Shown one piece after another: positions 62,688 to 64,000 of a DNA stretch of 64,000 bases. The translations under genes and the position numbers were made by a program. The notes beneath the pieces were generated by a model. The model was given only the letters and a program-made list of their open reading frames with translations. It was not told the origin of the DNA and searched no databases. The stretch is from Skermanella rosea. Lineage in GTDB: Bacteria; Pseudomonadota; Alphaproteobacteria; Azospirillales; Azospirillaceae. Where the stretch lies: assembly GCF_016806835.2 (NCBI RefSeq), contig NZ_CP086112.1, forward strand, positions 548,960-612,959, in the 5' to 3' direction. The first letter of the stretch is position 1. Each line of letters starts with the position of its first letter.

Positions 62688-64000
62688 ATGCATACAACCC
62701 CCACCAGTCCGGACAGGTTCCGGTATATGCCGGACGAGCCGTCAGGCGGATCGCCCCGAAAGCCGCCTCTCCGGCATGAATTCGCCTGGATGCTGGCCTT
62801 CGTGGCCGGGGCCGTGTTGCTGCGCTCCCCGGCGCTGCTCTACTCGGTTCTGAACTACGACGAGAGCATGTATCTCCTCATGGGCTCGGAACTGGCCAAG
62901 GGCCACCTGCCGTACACCACGGTCTGTGACCTCAAGCCGTTCGGCCTGTTCGCGCTGGCGACTCCGTTCACCATGACGCCGTACGACCCGGTGATCCTCA
63001 GCCGCATCGGCGCCAGCGTGACGGTCGGGCTGACCGCCTGGATGCTGAGTCGCATCGCGGCGCTGCTGTTCGACGACTCCAACCGGGCGATCGGCGTCGC
63101 CGCCGGCCTCGGCTACATCGTCTTCAGCCTCGCCACGGGGGGAATGGCCTTCCAGGGCGAACTGTTCCAAAATGCCTGCGCCGTGCTGGCGCTGCTCCTG
63201 GTGCTCCAGTCCGCCCGGCGCCGCATGCCCCCCGCCCTGCCGACCATGGCGGCCGCCGGGCTGATCCTGGGCGTCGGGATCCAGATCAAGCAGTCGGTGC
63301 TGTTCGACATGCTGGCCTTCCTGGCCGGCTACTTCATCCTGACGACGCCGCACTGGCGCGACCTGGGCGCCCATGCTCGGACGAGCCTTCGGCCGCTGGC
63401 GCTGCTGGGCGTCATGAGCCTGGTTCCGACGGTCCTGGTGGTGCTCCTCTATGTCGTCCTGGGGCACTGGGACGCCTGGTTCGCCGGCAACATCCAGGCG
63501 CACCGCGTCTTCTACGGCGGGGAACGGGGCATCGAGTGGGATGCCATGTTGCGCGCCATCGCGGAGCAGACGCCGCTGTGGGTCGCCGCCCTGCTGGCCT
63601 GCGCGCTGGTCCGGTGGCTGGCCGGCGCCGGCGCGGAGCGGCGCTCGGTCGCCTTCCTGGCGGTCTGGTGGGCGGCGGTGATGCTGTGCCAGATGTTCCT
63701 CCGCATCGGCTCGGACCATTACCTGATCCAGTTCCTGCCGCCGCTCAGCCTGCTGGCCGGGCTGGCGATCGGCCGCGGGCTCCTGGCCCCGGTGCGCGGG
63801 CGCCGGGCCAAGGGCGCGGCCTTGGCTGTCCTGGCCGGCCTGACCGTATTCGCGGTCGCCAAGGAGCCGCTGATGCACAGCATCTATATCGTCCGCGACC
63901 GGCTGGCGGGCGATAGCTGGGCAGGCGACACCCCGCGCCGCGTCGCGGCCGACGTGAAGCCGATGCTGCGGGACGGCGACTCGCTCTATGTGGTGGGTTT
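62688..64000 (+). CDS. GT39/PMT-like membrane glycosyltransferase (partial, cut by the right edge)
   Basis: At least 437 residues, open to the end of the window. A 34-residue cytoplasmic N-terminus is followed by many hydrophobic helices. The first periplasmic loop has NYDESMYLLMGSELAKG, whose Asp-Glu is the catalytic motif of GT39/ArnT/PMT-type enzymes that use polyprenyl-phosphate sugars. It would add sugar to lipid-linked glycan in the periplasm. GGAG precedes the ATG. It opens a rightward unit divergent from the glf operon. Confidence 0.82.
   Translation, partial: MHTTPTSPDRFRYMPDEPSGGSPRKPPLRHEFAWMLAFVAGAVLLRSPALLYSVLNYDESMYLLMGSELAKGHLPYTTVCDLKPFGLFALATPFTMTPYDPVILSRIGASVTVGLTAWMLSRIAALLFDDSNRAIGVAAGLGYIVFSLATGGMAFQGELFQNACAVLALLLVLQSARRRMPPALPTMAAAGLILGVGIQIKQSVLFDMLAFLAGYFILTTPHWRDLGAHARTSLRPLALLGVMSLVPTVLVVLLYVVLGHWDAWFAGNIQAHRVFYGGERGIEWDAMLRAIAEQTPLWVAALLACALVRWLAGAGAERRSVAFLAVWWAAVMLCQMFLRIGSDHYLIQFLPPLSLLAGLAIGRGLLAPVRGRRAKGAALAVLAGLTVFAVAKEPLMHSIYIVRDRLAGDSWAGDTPRRVAADVKPMLRDGDSLYVVG

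Noticed and set aside
1..64000. CRISPR arrays, rRNA and tRNA genes
   Set aside because: I saw no regularly spaced direct repeats of CRISPR size and no tRNA- or rRNA-like sequence; a tRNAscan or Infernal run would settle small RNAs.

Overview
The window is dense, high-GC DNA (short, often overlapping gene spacing and many GTG starts) from an alphaproteobacterium. PAS- and PilZ-containing chemoreceptors, HWE-type histidine kinases, a KaiC-like ATPase, a nodPQ-like sulfation pair and a TTGA-N6-TCAA (FixK/FNR) box all fit the Azospirillum/Skermanella group of Rhodospirillales. That placement is inferred from gene content, not from a marker gene. I see no rRNA, tRNA or CRISPR array.

Left part (1-31.3 kb): a periplasmic molybdenum hydroxylase with its [2Fe-2S] subunit and triheme cytochrome c (cut by the left edge); a hybrid histidine kinase; a KaiC-like ATPase coupled to a second hybrid kinase that appears to start at CTG; an SDR reductase; an HWE kinase fused to a receiver; a PhoX phosphatase; a cobalamin-binding protein carrying the Wx9EH motif of CarH-type photoreceptors but no DNA-binding domain; a methanethiol oxidase (SBP56)/SCO pair; an outer-membrane protein; a GNAT and a solo tyrosine recombinase; a PAS-MCP-PilZ receptor; an HTH/KefB-type antiporter operon; a USP-USP-FNT operon behind a perfect FixK/FNR box; a DUF2270 membrane protein and a VapBC toxin-antitoxin pair.

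Middle part (31.3-47 kb): a sugar catabolic regulon in two divergent halves. Leftward run a ribose-type ABC importer and a ketose 3-epimerase-like protein. Rightward run a LacI regulator, xylulokinase, a second FGGY kinase and a class II aldolase. The same 16-nt near-palindrome lies upstream of both halves, although an alpha-carbonic anhydrase, a chemoreceptor and a decayed PAS/MCP gene (37.3-40.6 kb) now separate them. Behind the aldolase is an intact duplicate of the FGGY kinase that has lost its catalytic and phosphate-binding residues, a probable pseudokinase.

Right part (47-64 kb): a surface-polysaccharide region. Two homologous parallel beta-helix proteins, one with RTX repeats for type I secretion and one with a Sec signal, flank cysD and cysNC, which make PAPS. 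A PAPS-type sulfotransferase follows. After a RAYT transposase with its REP pair and a MazEF module come an ABC exporter, a GH1-like glycosidase, UDP-galactopyranose mutase, a group-1 glycosyltransferase and a truncated GT39-type membrane glycosyltransferase. Together they suggest a sulfated, galactofuranose-containing exopolysaccharide; this is inference from context.
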